Made by a program: the position numbers and the translations under genes. Below are positions 6,107 to 6,467 of a stretch of 6,467 nucleotides of DNA, piece by piece. The stretch's first letter is position 1. Each line of letters begins with the position of its first letter. The stretch covers positions 1 through 6,467 of the forward strand of contig CALZHO010000048.1 in assembly GCA_945787425.1 (NCBI GenBank), given 5' to 3'. The notes beneath the pieces are model-generated. The model did no database searches. It was not told where the DNA came from and saw nothing but the letters and a program-made list of their open reading frames with translations. The DNA comes from an uncultured Bacteroidales bacterium (GTDB lineage Bacteria; Bacteroidota; Bacteroidia; Bacteroidales; Paludibacteraceae).

Positions 6107-6154
6107 ATGCCTATGGGTATGACTCGTAGTACATTACATCGTGTTAGGGTGTAG
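6107..6154 (+). CDS. Possible 15-codon leader peptide in the structured RNA
   Basis: ATG at 6107 opens MPMGMTRSTLHRVRV followed by TAG, with further in-frame ATGs at codons 3 and 5. It overlaps the left arm and loop of the 6118-6166 stem-loop, so translation would open that hairpin. No ribosome binding site is visible and the peptide has no run of one amino acid as in classical attenuators. A reading frame this short may easily be chance. Confidence 0.13.
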   Translation: MPMGMTRSTLHRVRV

Positions 6155-6365
6155 TGTATCGTCATATCAGCGTAGGTTTCCTGTTGTTTATTTTATTAGG
6201 TGGGCAATGCGAAGGCCTCGAACTGCGAATAAGCAACTCGAGGTCTGCGCTTTGTTCGCCCGGTAATTCGTTTCTTACGGTTTTATCCAATCTAACAAAG
6301 TCCTGGCTCGGTAGCCACAAGTGTTGATAGGCAATATGGATTGTCGATCGACTGCCTATGGTATG
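6108..6365 (+). repeat. Spaced direct repeat TGCCTATGG(G)TATG with shared complement
   Basis: TGCCTATGGGTATG (6108-6121) and TGCCTATGGTATG (6353-6365) differ by one inserted G and lie about 230 bases apart in the leader RNA. The segment ATAGGCA (6327-6333) is complementary to the first seven bases of both copies, so it can pair with either one but not both. The local pairing (6327-6359) is the likelier; the long-range one is a possible alternative state. Confidence 0.5.
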
Positions 6366-6428
6366 TGGTCGCAATCAGAAAAGTATTGATTATTAGAAAG
6401 TTTGATTTGATAAAAAAAAAGAAAAAGA

Positions 6429-6467
6429 ATGAGTAAAAATGTGAATGTGTTTGTTGGTGTACTACTA
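6429..6467 (+). CDS. Start of an unidentified gene, cut by the window edge
   Basis: ATG at 6429 opens MSKNVNVFVGVLL, running to the last base. The polar start followed by a hydrophobic stretch suggests the beginning of a membrane segment or signal sequence; small YtxH-type membrane proteins begin in a similar way, but 13 residues cannot establish a family. The preceding bases are a long A-rich run (about 6411-6428) with no clear Shine-Dalgarno, typical of Bacteroidetes starts. It would be the first gene of the transcript from the 5928-5959 promoter, with an unusually long 5' UTR. Confidence 0.5.
   Translation, partial: MSKNVNVFVGVLL

Larger units (their letters stand above)
5966..6428 (+). 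ncRNA. Long structured leader or unassigned small RNA
   Basis: Non-coding segment between a perfect promoter and the next gene start. Stem-loops seen by eye: 6118-6166 (TATGAC with GTCATA, then an internal loop, then TACATTACAT with GTGTAGTGTA including two G-U pairs); 6202-6261 (GGGC with GCCC, CCTCGA 6216-6221 with TCGAGG 6238-6243, plus an inner TGC/GCA stem); 6304-6317 (TGGCT with AGCCA, tetraloop CGGT); 6327-6359 (ATAGGCA with TGCCTAT, enclosing the palindrome GTCGATCGAC at 6343-6352). No T-run ends it, so either it is the 5' UTR of the gene at 6429 or a small RNA is processed from it. I could not match it to tmRNA, RNase P RNA or SRP RNA by their conserved motifs. A divergent 6S-like RNA is possible. 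The exact ends are unknown. Confidence 0.5.

Noticed and set aside
6299..6312. TCCTGGCTC resembling the 5' end of 16S rRNA
   Set aside because: The following bases do not continue as 16S rRNA (no GATGAACGCT) and the match is explained by the TGGCT/AGCCA hairpin. No rRNA gene is present.
5966..6428. Assignment of the leader to tmRNA, RNase P RNA or SRP RNA
   Set aside because: I looked for the tmRNA ends and tag, the RNase P GAGGAAAGTCC-type motif and the SRP tetraloop region and found none. 6S-like RNA is left open because it has little primary-sequence conservation.
1..6467. CRISPR arrays, insertion sequences, phage, toxin-antitoxin or defence genes
   Set aside because: No regularly spaced repeats, transposase or integrase motifs, terminal inverted repeats or defence-family motifs are visible in any frame. 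All complete genes are of chromosomal housekeeping or Bacteroidetes-lineage type.

Overview
The window looks like part of a Bacteroidales chromosome, most likely Prevotella or a close relative. Three things point there: the protein families (a Bacteroidetes-type alpha-glucan phosphorylase, a RhlE-like DEAD-box helicase, a DUF6340-type protein, an RsmF-like rRNA methyltransferase); three promoters with the Bacteroidetes -33/-7 pattern TTTG-N20-TAnnTTTG; and A-rich translation starts without a clear Shine-Dalgarno sequence. The genus is inferred from general resemblance, not from a database search.

Layout. Bases 1-1746 (+) are the C-terminal two thirds of an alpha-glucan (glycogen) phosphorylase, cut by the window edge and closed by a strong intrinsic terminator at 1820-1853. 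A Bacteroidetes promoter (1909-1940) then drives a complete DEAD-box RNA helicase (1957-3240, +). Facing it on the minus strand is a probable two-gene unit: an RsmF-like 16S rRNA m5C methyltransferase (5552-4194) followed after 13 bases by an exported DUF6340-like TPR protein (4180-3071). That unit has its own promoter at 5575-5606. Bases 5607-5927 hold no convincing gene. A third consensus promoter (5928-5959, +) starts a transcript whose first ~460 bases are non-coding and rich in stem-loops. This leader, or separate small RNA, ends at a new reading frame (6429 onward) of which only 13 codons are visible.

How the genes relate. The helicase and the methyltransferase both act on RNA or ribosomes, but they lie on opposite strands and form no operon. 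The phosphorylase belongs to glycogen turnover and is independent of its neighbours.

I see no mobile element, CRISPR array, tRNA, rRNA or defence or toxin system. The unusual content is: a 170-base tail-to-tail overlap in which both strands appear to code; the helicase's intrinsic terminator embedded in the antisense strand of the neighbouring gene; low-complexity tandem repeats that supply the signal-peptide core and an apparent loop insertion of the DUF6340-like protein; and the long structured RNA at the right end. That RNA carries a repeated TGCCTATGG(G)TATG motif with a shared complementary segment and is the best candidate for something undescribed.
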